This document shows positions 22,199 through 33,900 of a stretch of DNA of 64,000 nt, piece after piece; within the stretch, counting starts at the first letter, position 1, and each line of letters opens with the position of its first letter. This DNA comes from Hyaloperonospora brassicae. Its lineage: Eukaryota > Oomycota > Peronosporomycetes > Peronosporales > Peronosporaceae. The stretch covers positions 186,001-250,000 of the forward strand of contig CANTFL010000002.1 in the NCBI GenBank assembly GCA_947650285.1, read 5' to 3'. Position numbers and translations under genes: made by a program. A model generated the notes under the pieces. The model had not been told where the DNA came from, did no database searches, and saw nothing but the letters and a program-made list of their open reading frames with translations.

Positions 22199-24887
22199 AG
22201 AAAGGATGGATGCAGCTGCAGGAATTAGCCAGAAAACATGGTCTTGACGCGGCCACATGACAAGTACCTGCAGTAATCATGGATATTATAAATTGGACGC
22301 GCATGTTTCCGCTTATTTGCAGGGATTATAATGAAGTAAAAGCTGCTACAGGATCTGTAACGTCTAGTTTCACTTCTTTGTTTGTGGAAGAGTATCTATC
22401 GATACTTTTCCGAACCAAACTACCGATCCTTTTGGCCAATAAGTCTTTCTGAAGTGAATGCCCCATAATCGTTTCAACAGCTGCTGATGAATGTCACTTA
22501 GTCCTACGCTCGTGATTTACACAACATTTCTGATATGGTCGGGACTTCATTACAAGCTGCCAATATAGGTGCCAGTACGGCTGCCAATGACTTGGCGGTA
22601 CCTTCTAGCAGCTTTCACGATGGTTCGCTAAAGACGAGCTATTCAGTTGCCGATGAACCGTCTGTAAACTTTGTACATCCTTTGGCTGACTCAAGCGCGT
22701 CTGCTACTTTTTTATAAACACAGCTATCTTCGACATGAACAACTATTGCACTCGGAGTGAATCGAATTTGACGTTGCTAGACACCACACATGTAAATGCG
22801 AGATAGCCAAATTGACTTGCTTTTCCGACTCGATGGTTATTTCCCTTTTGTGATGGAGAGGCCATGGCGGACACGCCGTTTCAGGTCGACACGTCAGATA
22901 CCGAGATGCGACAGTTATCGTGAAAGCGACGAATGTGATGCAGTGATATTGAGCGGGTTTGCATCGATGGCAATCGTGGTAAATCTTTCTCAGTAGTGCG
23001 CGTTCATGAACGGAATTTGTTGATCGAACAAGGTGACATTGTTGAACGCCAATCTGTCATCCGGAACAATTGAAGGTAGATACAGCCTTTACTAAGCCTC
23101 CTCTCTGATTGTAGAGCTCTCCTTTATTCTGCACACGACCGCGTCATAAAGTATCCCCCTAGCACTGCGTATGAGATGCAGAATCGAATTTTGCTTGAGT
23201 GCTACCAACCCGATTTGCGGACTCACCGCAAAAGCGAAAAGTCCTCGAAAAGACGAGAATTTTGCGCGAATCTACAAGCAGAAGTACTCCGTCCGCCGTC
23301 ATCTCCCTCACACCACATGGTGATACAATTAGAACAAATTGGTACTTAGAAATCTGCTAGTATATAGTAGCACGACGCGAGTCTCTGAACCAACAGATAG
23401 ACCTAAACGAAAACGGCTAAAACGGTCCACAGATATTGTGCAAATCATACTCTCACCTCATCATGTTGCAACTGCCGACGTTTGGAAAATTTGTACATCT
23501 CAGTGATCACCATGAGAAGTGTCGCATCGTGATCGACGCTCTGACCCGCCCCAAGAGTACATTGACTTCAACAACGGCGATTGGCAGTGGATTCTGATGG
23601 TTCGTGGGATTATTTGAAGGTGGTAAAAAGCACTGGAGCCCGCGGCATTACCAGACTTCCTTCGTTTCCACATATAGAGAGCAAAGTCTACAATAAAATA
23701 GTAGCAAACTAAACGTTGCGCATCAATAGAATACATATGTGATTTCAGCAAGATGTCATCAGGTCAAATGGGCTGGTGTATCGGAATGAGCCCCGTGTCA
23801 TGCATGACACCGGGAACACATCGAATGTCGATATCGAAACTGTCAATGGAATGCATGCAATAAAATTTCCTTCAAAGGTAATGTGGTAAATATTACCTTG
23901 AGAAAGCTAGTAGGTGGTAAGAAGATATCGACACGCTGCTTATCGGTCGACACAGGACGTGGTACCAATCTATACAGCTAACACGATCATGTGCACTGAG
24001 CAACTAGCACTGAGCCACAATACATAGATGTGGTGATCAGATATAACGCTGGACCTTTAAGAATGACTAGATCGGCGAATTCAGACTGTATGAAATTCAG
24101 TTTATTACACTCTCAGACGCCATGTTCTTCTTTCGGTACATCCACTGCCTGTACGAGAAACGTACGTGTGACTCCTGTAAAACACTCGGTACTGCCGCTA
24201 TTGTACGCTACTACACTCTTGTAAGTGCAGGTGACGTATCCACATTACACCTGGTAGCACTTCATGACCCACCCAGCGACAATGGACGATGCACGGTGGA
24301 ACCAGCGGATGTGTCAACCTTTTCACGCTGCGAGTCGGAGCTACTGCCATATTACTTACGACGAATGGCTGGTAGCTCAGTGAACGGATGGGTATGTCGG
24401 TGATGCTGCTGTCGCAATCGTATTGACTCTTCGCCGAGATGAGCAACATGCACTTGTCACCAAGTTTTTCCGATATGAACTTGAAGAGTGTAAGAACGCC
24501 TTGCTCTAGAGAAAGTGTCCAGTAGCATTGGTAGCTGGTAGGTATAGCCACTTGACAGCTCGACGTGCTTCAAGAGTGGTGTTCTTACACTCATGATTGT
24601 GATATGTCATCAGAAGATAGTGCATCTGGGCAGACATGTCCGCGTCGGGACAGGATTTTTGATATCAATCCATTCGGGGTAACACTCAGCTAAACGTGAA
24701 TACCTGTTTTGACGATTGTTCGATGTAGTCATTGTCGAGGGAGCTCTTCACACCGTTGACGATGCATTTTTGGGCGGCTTTTGCTGCACACCGCGTAGGC
24801 TTGTTTGATCCATGGTGATGGACGTTGAAAGGGATAAATGTAACGTACACGTACTATATTTTTTGAGACCGCCTTAACGGGGATCCA
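22199..24887. other. Intergenic region, nothing recognised
   Basis: Only short frames with no domain. A hairpin with 11-base arms (around AGTATCTATCGATACT, 22387-22402) lies 190 bases after the ABCG stop codon. No RNA gene is evident. Confidence 0.5.
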
Positions 24888-25108
24888 GACACTGCGAAAC
24901 CAAAGTCAAAAATGCACCGATTTAGTAGAGGGTGATGTAACGATATAACCCGCTACATGCCATTGGCGTTTTATGTAAAGCTTGATCTGAATAAAATCGA
25001 CACTGCGTAACTCAAATCAAAAATGCGACGAGTTAGTAAGGGGGATACAACGAAATAACCCGCTACATGCCATTGGCGTTTTATGTAAAGCTTGATCCAA
25101 ATATAATC
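24888..25108 (+). repeat. 111-bp tandem duplication
   Basis: Two adjacent copies start GACACTGCG at 24888 and 24999. The last ~40 bases, around CCGCTACATGCCATTGGCGT, are identical, while the first half has diverged. The second copy leads into an unrecognised 112-codon frame (25067-25405). Confidence 0.85.
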
Positions 25109-26894
25109 GATGCGGCATTTTATTCAACTATAGACCCTAAGCTTATGATGATCAGCAATAAAATACTCAAAGTGAATATTCCAGCAATATTATATGTGAA
25201 AAGAATATTTACGATGTTTCGCTTTGGAGGATATATCAAGGAATATCACGTTCAAGGGGAAACTCTGTCTGTTCACATTCTAAGAAAATATGAAGGAAGT
25301 ATCTTTTTGGAGGGAATACAAAAGAAACGTAACTTTCTGAGGCAATTTCCGGCGGCTGATGACGACACTCTACTCATCGTTCACACAGACCACGATGTGA
25401 GCTGACCCATACACTTTTCATAACCAGACGCGCGCAATGTGTGGAGAACGAATTGTCGCATATCCATTTACTGCTAGATATTATCGGTTGGACAAAACTG
25501 GTGATAAATGTCATAACTATCCTGAAAATAGTCCTATATTGGCCCATTCAACGAAGCGTGCTCTACGATGTCCTCCGCGCTTCTGCATACACAAGAGTAC
25601 GTATGCCTTTTGGTGCACGTGCCTTATTGTTGTCAGTATGCATAGCTTATACTGAGTCAGCATAGGTGATTCGTACTCCGTTCTATGGTCGACTTCGTCG
25701 ATGTTACCGTCCGCCTCGCGCTCGTCACAATCACCCACGTTCTGCAGATGACAGCGGCCAAAGTGCCGCTTGGGATCCGAGACGATGCCGTACCCATCGA
25801 CTGGGTCTTGTCGTCGGTTCTGGTGTAGAAGCTGAACCCTGACATCGGCAAGCATTTGGCCATCCGTCATATGCCACGGGACTCTCGTTCTAACGCAAAC
25901 ACTGAGTCAAACCACTGCATTACCACGGCTTCTACCGCGATGATCGTTGATGGAAAATCAAACCACATGGAAAGCAGTAACAGACGCACCCTCACCTTTC
26001 GGCACTCGTAGAAGCCAACCTTGACGCCTGAACAGAAATTACCCGTCAAGAGTATGAGGATTGGAGATATTGGACGTAGTTTCCGGCCTCATTGTAGGTG
26101 ATATTGGCTTGGCGGAGTGGTGACGTGTGTTTGCTACTGTACGCTTTGTTTGCGTACGCAAAGTGACTTGCCTTGCATATGGAACCCACTGTTATCCTGA
26201 TGCGATTGACAACTCCGATAGGCTCTCAAACTTCGCCGTCTATCGAGCCAGTACTCATAAGGGGAGGTATTACCCTGTGGTGTGTGGGGACATATGATTT
26301 AGCCAAAGCTCCCGCTGCAAATCGAAGACTCAATCTGCACGATGGTAAGCGGTAAGAGCAGTGCCTTCTTTGTCCTATCGACACTTCGTCGCGCTTGACA
26401 AGCATGTTTCGTGTCCCTTTTTCGTGCGGTCAATAAATCCGCATGTTTCTAGAGCGCTCGTGAACGTGTGACAAGTGTGCAATGCCTACAGCCATTCTCT
26501 ACCGGCTCCTCTTGCAGCAAGAAACGCTTTTGATTGTCCGCGACTTCGAACATACCCACCACTTTCGCGACCGCACCCAGCAGCAATCTCCAGGTCCATA
26601 CGCTCCGTGGTTGTTTTAGAGTGAGTCTGCGGTTTTCTTCGGCACGCTAGATGCATCCAGATGTACGCGCGACATGACGGAGCAACCTTCAACGATCGGC
26701 CAGAACGCCCCAGCCTCGGGAATACTGCTGGATCGATGGGTATTTGCGACACTTTTACCCTACGCATCGTGTGCCAACAATCCCTTCCCAGCCATCACTT
26801 TCAAGCTTCAATGACGTGCTGCCCATGGCACGACGATCGTCTGTAGCTGCGTCGTAACGGACAGAATAGTAAGCGATCGTCGCAGTCTGGATCC
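25109..26894. other. Intergenic region with possible gene relic
   Basis: No intact gene. A hydrophobic relic (25441-25860) is described separately. The rest, up to the promoter of the pectin methylesterase gene, shows nothing recognisable. Confidence 0.45.
25441..25860 (+). pseudogene. Possible relic of a hydrophobic (membrane?) protein gene
   Basis: One plus frame (25441-25665) encodes a hydrophobic stretch (WTKLVINVITILKIVLYW). A different frame from about 25680 continues in a protein-like manner (VDFVDVTVRLALVTIT and VPLGIRDDAVPIDWVLSS) before a stop near 25830. Together they look like a frameshifted fragment of a polytopic membrane protein, but I recognise no family and there is no ATG in a good context. 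This could be chance. Confidence 0.25.
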
Positions 26895-26901
26895 TCACTC
26901 T
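26895..26901 (+). promoter_or_regulatory. Oomycete initiator (Inr) of the pectin methylesterase gene
   Basis: TCACTCT fits the TCAYTYY consensus and lies 41-47 bases upstream of the ATG at 26942, nearly the same spacing as for the first ABCG gene. A CT-rich stretch follows it. Confidence 0.5.
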
Positions 26902-26941
26902 GCCTTCTTCCTCGCCGCCACCAAGACCACGTCCTCGAAGT

Positions 26942-27985
26942 ATGAAGATATTCGCGCTGCCCATTGTGGCGCTTGCCAGCATCCTGTCGATAACTGCCGA
27001 CAGTGGAACGTGCAGTGGACCACAAGCTCGGTTCAAACCGCCGCCTGGTGCAATCGTTGTCGATGCGAAGGGTGATCCCAAGCACGACCAAGGCAGCTAC
27101 CGGACGATGAAGGAGGGCTTTGCAAAACTTGATGTCCGTACGGATAAAGAGCAGACGATCTTCATCTTTCCGGGAGTCTACAAGGAGCAGGTGGTCGTTC
27201 CGCCTCTCAAAGGTGCTCTCGTGATCCAAGGCGCCACGTGCGATGCGACGTCGTACGTCAAGAACGAGGCGACGATTACGCACGCGATGGCGCGGAAGGA
27301 CCTACCTCCAAATGTGACTGGTGATCACAATGCAATGACCAGCACAATGCGATTCAGGTCCAACAACGTGAAGGTTTACAATCTCAACATCGCCAATACG
27401 GCAGGCAATGTGGGACAGGCCGTCGCTGCTACCGTCGACGCCACAAACTGCAGCTTCTACGGCTGCAGCTTCACCGGACATCAAGACACTTTGTTGACCA
27501 AGAAAGGTCTTCAGCTGTATGCGAAGTCATACATCAATGGCGCTGTCGACTATATATTCGGCACCAGGGCGACGGCTTGGTTCGAAGGCTGCGATATTGA
27601 AAGCATTGGCAAGGGGTTCATCACCGCCAACGGTCGGTCTAGCGAAGACAGTGATTCCTTTTACGTCTTCAACCACGCGCGCGTGTACAGCTCCGATGCC
27701 AAGGCCTTCAACACAACCTTCCTTGGTCGTCCGTGGCGGCATTTTGCTCGCGTCGTGTGGCAAAACGGCGAGCTTGGCCGCGTTGTCAATCCTGCTGGTT
27801 GGTCAAAGTGGGGAGACGACGACACGTCGAAGTTGTACTTCGGAGAGTTCAACAATTTTGGCCCAGGCGCAGCTACGGGTCATCGAGCAAACTTCAGCCA
27901 ACAGTTGAACAAAGCGGTGGACATCAAGGAACTCTTTGGTGACAGCTACAAGAGCGAGTGGTGGGTCGACCCATCGTACCTATAG
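26942..27985 (+). CDS. Secreted pectin methylesterase (carbohydrate esterase family 8)
   Basis: A 347-residue intronless protein with a signal peptide (about 1-19). It should be secreted and hydrolyse methyl esters of homogalacturonan, producing methanol and de-esterified pectin open to lyases and polygalacturonases. The CE8 signatures are present in order: GSYRTMKEG near 51 (usual start of the parallel beta-helix), GHQDTLL at 179-185 with Asp182 as the acid/base, YINGAVDYIFG at 197-207 with Asp203 as the nucleophile, and FLGRPW at 260-265 with Arg263. The WSKW segment follows near 287. All catalytic residues are intact and the length fits microbial family members. It is flanked by intergenic DNA and later repeats; an Inr precedes it. 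A broken pectin/pectate lyase copy lies 21.8 kb to the right. Confidence 0.96.
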   Translation: MKIFALPIVALASILSITADSGTCSGPQARFKPPPGAIVVDAKGDPKHDQGSYRTMKEGFAKLDVRTDKEQTIFIFPGVYKEQVVVPPLKGALVIQGATCDATSYVKNEATITHAMARKDLPPNVTGDHNAMTSTMRFRSNNVKVYNLNIANTAGNVGQAVAATVDATNCSFYGCSFTGHQDTLLTKKGLQLYAKSYINGAVDYIFGTRATAWFEGCDIESIGKGFITANGRSSEDSDSFYVFNHARVYSSDAKAFNTTFLGRPWRHFARVVWQNGELGRVVNPAGWSKWGDDDTSKLYFGEFNNFGPGAATGHRANFSQQLNKAVDIKELFGDSYKSEWWVDPSYL

Positions 27986-29009
27986 ACCCGTGATGCTCGC
28001 TTGCTAAGAGCTGCAGTAGTTGTCGTCTTTCTTTTTGCTTTAACATCGATAACACTGCATTCTTGATCTTCTTTTCATCGGACGAACACAAGGCCATACG
28101 ACTGCGCTAAATACCTGACATTCATTGGGTGCCCGGACTACACAAAGCCTCAATATCATGGACGACACAAAGTCTCGATATCAGGGCGTACCATGGATCC
28201 AAACGGCCACCCGCAGCCCACGTAGGCCTTCAGACCGAGAGATGTTCGACCTCGGCGACGCCACGTCACCTCAGTGCATTTTAGGCGTATAGACCAGAGA
28301 TGACCTTCAGTCGAGTTTCACCGAATCTGTTCATCCTTACGAAGTTACTACTCACGAAAGTCAGTCGCTTGACACGCAGAATAGTGCGCCTCACACTAAT
28401 GCCGATGTCAACACGTAGCTTTTCTCTACGTCTTTTTTGGTCTGCAAGAAAGCGCTTCTGTGTTCTTGCGTTGCTTATCATGAGTCACTGTCCGTCTGTT
28501 TCGCGTCGTTGTCGACGATTAAAGGACATAGATGTGTCACAACAGCCCCGCAGCGACACTTCGGTCGGCAAGTGATCCAGAGCCGGAAACGAGACAACCT
28601 GTAAGCGAGGCAACCCGTAAACGCGACGCGACGCCCCGATGGTGTACCCTTTGCAATACATGTATTGCTTGCAACAAAGTCGACCATCTGATTAATGCTC
28701 TTCGATCTGCACTTGTTGTTGATCGCGAATTGTGGACAGCTGTCGATCGCATGATCACGTCTGCCAATGGACAAGCTTCGACGTATTGGTCAAGAAATAG
28801 ACGGAGATTTCATGACGGTTTCTTACTATAGGAGTATGCACAAGATGTCCGATACGTCTGAGCTAGATACAAGCGCCAATCTGTAGCTTGTCGAAGCAGA
28901 TCTCTATGGAAGCCGATAATCCTCATGTAAAAGAACGAAAAGGTTGATAGAGGCGCGTAGTAGATGTGAAGGGGTGAACCTGTCACATGTCATTAGCACG
29001 AAACATGTC
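27986..29009. other. Intergenic region, nothing recognised
   Basis: The stretch contains a small imperfect direct repeat (ACACAAAGYCTCRATATCA, 28140-28182) and short frames without domains. Confidence 0.5.
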
Positions 29010-29200
29010 AGTGCAAACAATATCTTATTGGTGATATTTAGCAATGTTACTCTTGCGGGGAATTACTAAATGAATATTACCTTTAGAGGTAATTTTCGGC
29101 ACCGCTTCACCTGTAATTGATAGAGGTCCTTTTCCTGATCAAATAACCACTAATCGTAATCATACGCGCGCAATGGGTGGTGAGCGAGATTCTACATTGT
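29010..29200 (-). repeat. Minus-strand copy of the 14.4-14.6 kb retroelement leader
   Basis: Read on the minus strand, this stretch holds CTCGCTCACCACCCATTGCG and then a TTACCTCTAAAGGTAATATT hairpin, in the same order and spacing as 14450-14570 on the plus strand. The copies are inverted relative to each other. Confidence 0.6.
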
Positions 29201-29336
29201 ACGGGTCTAGATGAATGTAGTGTATGTAAGAAAAGAAGATTTATCCTAAGAGGCTTCGAGTATGTTAAACCCAGTTTAACTTTTCGTGACTCTGAGCAGT
29301 TTCTTCCTCAGGTAGTTCTTTCCTCTGCACGTACCC

Positions 29337-29862
29337 TGTAACGGGGTTACACGTCGGCTGGTAGCCGACGATAGGTGTGGTGCACACACGAGAGGGGGGT
29401 ATCCTATAAGGTAATATTAGAACACAGTGAGCGTATCAATTGTTGAAGACTGGTGTCTGTCATCAATTGATTGCAAGATCTTTTAAGAGGTTATTTAGGG
29501 CAGGTTAAACACGTTGTTCTAAGGTGTTCTTTTAGGTTAAATGAAGAAATAAAATTCAGTTCCCATTTTGACCAACATAAGACACGTGCCTTACGAGGCG
29601 TCTTTGATCGGGAGGACAGAAGCAACGCCTGTAAAGGTAGCTTGTCCTCGAGCACTCTGTGCTGTGATTCATTTGAATCGTTTGGTCCCTCTGGAACGGG
29701 GACCGTAAGCTCTCTGAGCTGTTGACTCTCTGAGCCGGGTTCTCTGAACCACCCTTTAAGCTCTCTGAGCTGTTGACTCTCTGAGTCGGGTTCTTTGAAC
29801 CGAAGTTGCTCATTGAGCGTAAAGTCTTCCTCTGACTTAAGGAGCTGTGTAGCTCCGCTACA
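29337..29862 (+). repeat. 5' LTR of element A (526 bp)
   Basis: Begins TGTAACGGGG and ends GCTACA with TGTA/TACA inverted termini. An internal duplicated motif (GCTCTCTGAGCTGTTGACTC) occurs twice near 29709 and 29759. The target-site duplication TACCC precedes it. Confidence 0.95.
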
Positions 29863-29864
29863 CT

Positions 29865-29880
29865 TGGTAGCACTTGTAGT
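29865..29880 (+). other. Primer-binding site of element A
   Basis: TGGTAGCACTTGTAGT begins two bases after the 5' LTR and starts with the TGG expected to pair with a tRNA CCA end. It is not the common initiator-Met sequence. The same first nine bases recur at 40137-40145. Confidence 0.55.
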
Positions 29881-29921
29881 CAATCTACACATGAGTCGGT
29901 AACGACTGATCCTCTGCGAGG

Positions 29922-30956
29922 ATGGAGCAATCCACACCCCTCTCTGAGGCTCAAAAGGTCGCGCTTGATAAGCTGACCGCGGCTGTAGGCCTAGAGTATG
30001 TGGAGTTTCTAGCTGCACAGGGTCCCGATGTGCTCAATGCACGAGTAGAGGCCTTTATGCAGTATGAAACGGCCCTGTTGGGCCAGGTTCAAAACCATGT
30101 AGCGTCGGCTATGCCGACACGCTACGTGGATATGCCACCAGAAGAGGCGAAGCCTCGTCCCCTTCGGGTGGACGTTAAACTTTACTCCGGGAAGGAGGGG
30201 GAAAACTTGACCCTCTGGATCCGTGAGATTGAGATGGCCATGGACTCTGGTCTCATCTCACTAGAGAACCAGCGGGTCTCTTTGGCCATCTCTAAGCTCG
30301 ATGGTAGAGCTAGAGAGTGGGCTTTGACGTGTGGCACGTCGGTCAATTCGGCATTTCCCACGTGGGAATCGCTCAAGTTGGACCTTTTTCCAGTTTTCTC
30401 GCCGCCTAACCAGGCATATCGCGTGCGATCACGCTTCTTATCAACCCGGCAGGGTAAGAACGAGTTAACGGACTATGTCCAAGAGTTGAGAACTCTAATG
30501 GCTGCTATGCAGTCTGACCCTCTCCCTGAGACTGTCTACGTGACAGTGTTCATGGAAGGTCTCCGCACTGGCGTGACCAGAGCCGAGGTTTTTCGGGTCC
30601 ATCCCTCTACTTTTGAGGAAGCTGTGAGCGTCGCTCAAAATGATGAGCACAACTTCAAGTCGGCCAGACTTGGTTGGAATGGGTACAACCCAAGCTTTGC
30701 GAGGGCGGCCTCTGCGAGGACTTCGGCTTACTGTAAGCCAGAACCGATGGATCTCAGCCATGCTGAAGATGAAGGCGAAGCGGAGCTTCATGTTGCGGAG
30801 CAACGACAGGATGTGAGACGCTGTCACATGTGCGGAAGCACTAAACACTTGCGTCCCACTTGTCCTTTGCGTAAGCAACAACCGACTCCTATGAGTCGAA
30901 ACCCCAGCCTCAACCAGAAACCTGGTATGGCACGGGGAAACGTCGACACCCAGTAG
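29922..30956 (+). CDS. Gag protein of element A
   Basis: A complete 344-codon frame from ATG 29922, 60 bases after the LTR. The middle part is a retrotransposon Gag capsid-type region (LTLWIREIEMAMDSG, later ELTDYVQELRTLM). A single CCHC zinc knuckle (CHMCGSTKHLRPTC) lies near residue 303 and would bind template RNA. It would form the virus-like particle in which reverse transcription takes place. The stop is followed by a pol frame that is offset, consistent with frameshift expression. Unlike pol, this frame is undamaged. Confidence 0.92.
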   Translation: MEQSTPLSEAQKVALDKLTAAVGLEYVEFLAAQGPDVLNARVEAFMQYETALLGQVQNHVASAMPTRYVDMPPEEAKPRPLRVDVKLYSGKEGENLTLWIREIEMAMDSGLISLENQRVSLAISKLDGRAREWALTCGTSVNSAFPTWESLKLDLFPVFSPPNQAYRVRSRFLSTRQGKNELTDYVQELRTLMAAMQSDPLPETVYVTVFMEGLRTGVTRAEVFRVHPSTFEEAVSVAQNDEHNFKSARLGWNGYNPSFARAASARTSAYCKPEPMDLSHAEDEGEAELHVAEQRQDVRRCHMCGSTKHLRPTCPLRKQQPTPMSRNPSLNQKPGMARGNVDTQ

Positions 30957-30959
30957 GCG

Positions 30960-33900
30960 CGGGGCGGCCTACTGGGGTAGAATTGAGTTCTGTTGCATCT
31001 CTACGAGGTAGAGCAAAACAGGGCGTAGCCCCACAGAGCTCCGTGCCAGCAAGCACAGAGCGTGGATACAAGCCTGGCTTGTTAGTCGCTGAGGCGATAG
31101 ATAAAGGCTTTGGAAGCACTGGTCGATATTAATCGATTCTGGGGCGTCATGCAACTATGCTAGACGCCGTTCCCTTGAGGGGAGTCAGCAATATGCTGAG
31201 GCGCTCAAAGCGCACGACGGTGATTCCATCACTGTTCGGTTAGCGACGGGTAGTCGCGTTACTGTGCCTAAAGTTCCATTGAACTTGGGCGTGAGGTTTT
31301 TGGACTTTGATAGCACAGAACGCTGTCTCGTCCTTGACTTGGATTCGAGATACGATCTCATCCTAGGCATGGCATGGCTTGAACGCCACGAACCATGGAT
31401 CGATTGACGGAAGATGTCAATGTGCTGGACATTGGTATGTCAGAGTTATTTAACTCGAATGTCTATGACATGAATGTTGAGCGGAGCTCTTCTAATATGT
31501 TTGAAGAGAGTTGTACTCCGTTGAGTGATACTCGTTGTGATAATGAGTCACTGCATGCGTCAAGCATGGTTGGCCTACGGGCGGGACATACAGGAAGTAA
31601 TTCCCATGATGTCAGTGCGGTGGCACGTGAAAATACACAGAGAGAGGAAGGCCGTGATGGCACCTCACTGAATGTCGGTAATGACATTGATGGCGAGAAG
31701 CCAGAGTGTTCAGGGCTAAGCCCGAATGCTGTACGTGAAGTGGTCCGTGTAAATCCACTGGGTGAAGTGTTTGAGTTACGTAACACTTCACCAGATGTCG
31801 TTCAAGACATGAGCTCTCGTCTAGAGCGTGCTAAGACAAATAGCAATCACGGGGACTCGACTGTCCCGGCCTCTAGGAGGCGTACGGTTTCTGTGAGGAA
31901 ACGATTCCAGCGTAAGGTGGCCACTGTGAAGCGCCCATCGTATAAGAAGTCACGAAGTGATAATAGTAATAATACACTATTTACACTTGTCAATGGGTTG
32001 ACTGGCCATATCGATGACAATATTAGTCTTGAGACTCTTCCATCCGTGGATAAAATCTTTGAACTAGACGAAATGTCTGACGGCGAATTTAGCCAAGCCT
32101 TGCAGGCAGGAGAATTATACGAGTTAGTGGTCATTCGACCAGATATTGAGTTGAACTCATCCTCGTTATTGGACGAGTCTGTCCTTGAGGACACAAAGGC
32201 GGCATTGGATGCCCGTAGTGGATCCTCGATCCTTAAGGATCCTCTTGATCCGTTCTATCCTTTGTTAAAGGAATTTCAGGACGTGGTGTGTCACGACCCA
32301 CCGTCTGTATTACCTCCTGATAGAGGTGTGCGTCATGAAATTGACTTAGTTCCTGGAACTAAATACTGCGTAACACGGCAGTGGCCTTTGCCCAAGGAAC
32401 AGTGTGACGTCATAGACGACTTCTTTCGTGCAAAGCACGCGGCGGGGATGGTTCGTGAGAGCAAATCTCCCCATTCCACACCGACCTTCTGTGTCAAAAA
32501 TCCCAACGGGAAGTGGCGCATTGTTCATGCTTACAATAAGCTTAATGTGGCCACCATCCCGGCTCAGACACCAATTCCGAGGAAGGATGTTCTTCAGAAC
32601 AATATGGTGGGATGTACAATGTACAGTGCGCTCGACTTAGTCGATGGTTATTACCAGCTTCTCATGCGTGAGAAAGGATATTCCGCTAACAGCGGTCAGC
32701 ACTACAAGCGGTATGCTCTGGGAGTGGATCGTTATGCCACAGGGCTTGTCAAACGCGCCAGCTACGTTCAATCGTCTTGTGACGCAACTGTTTCGGCCTC
32801 ACCGAGGTTATGCACAGACCTACTTTGATGACATCTTTGTCCATAGTCGTGCAATGAACGGCCGGTCTGATGTGGATAATCACATCGACCATTTACGAGC
32901 AGTGCTCGAGTGCATGCGCACGAATAAGTTGTATGCCAACGCCTCTAAGTGCATCTTTGGTGCTCAAAAGATTCCCTTTTTGGGGTGCTTCATCGGGAAG
33001 CGTGGTCTTGGAGCGGATCCCGCTAAGATAAAAGCCATAGTCGATTGGCCGGTTCCTCAGAACCAGAAGGACTTACGTAAGTGGCTTGGTCTTGCCAATT
33101 ACTTACACAAGTATAGTGCAAACTATGCAGACATGGCTCGACCATTGACCAATCTCCTTAAAAAAGATGTGGAATGGTGTTGGACGAACACCGAGCAGGA
33201 AGCCTTTACGGCTGTAAAAGAGAGCCTTCTTCATGCGCCAATCTTGGCTTTGCCCGATCCTGTTCGGCCTTTCAGTGTCGTCTGTGACGCATCTGACTTT
33301 GCCATTGGCAGCGCTCTGTTACAAACAGATGATGATGGGCGGGAACGCGTTATTGCGTTTGAGTCCCGACAGCTAAAGGCTGCGGAGAAGAACTATCCTG
33401 TTCATGACAAAGAGCTACTTGCAATGAAGTATGTTCTCGTCATATTCAGAGTTCATCTTCTTGGCTCTAAGATGTTTGTGATCTATACAGATCATGCGTC
33501 ACTACGCACTGCGACCCAGTCGCCTCACCTCTCTCAGAGAATGGCTCGTTGGCTTTCCTTCTTTGCCGAGTACAACTTCGAGGTGAAGTATAAGCCGGGC
33601 AAGCAAAATGATTTGGCGGATGCGTTGTCACGCAGGCCTGACTATGAGCTTGCTCATGTTACGACTCTGTCGTCACCGGTCACTGACCTAATCCGCACGG
33701 CATATGTCAAGGATGAACATTGTGTAGCCCTGCTACGTGCTCTAGGGAGCGAGGAGTTTAAAGACTCGGACATAAAATTGTCGGCACGGTTACGTGCGAG
33801 GTTACATCGATATTCCATCGATCAAGGCCTGTTGTGCTATAGCACGGATGTGGAGGATACCCCTCGCATCGTTGTCCCTCATGATGAGGAGTTGAAGTAT

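Noticed and set aside
22387..22402. Hairpin AGTATCTATCGATACT as terminator
   Set aside because: Such hairpins do not terminate eukaryotic protein-gene transcription; likely chance.
25067..25405. 112-codon frame starting in the 111-bp duplication
   Set aside because: Its start belongs to the repeat and the product has no recognisable domain.
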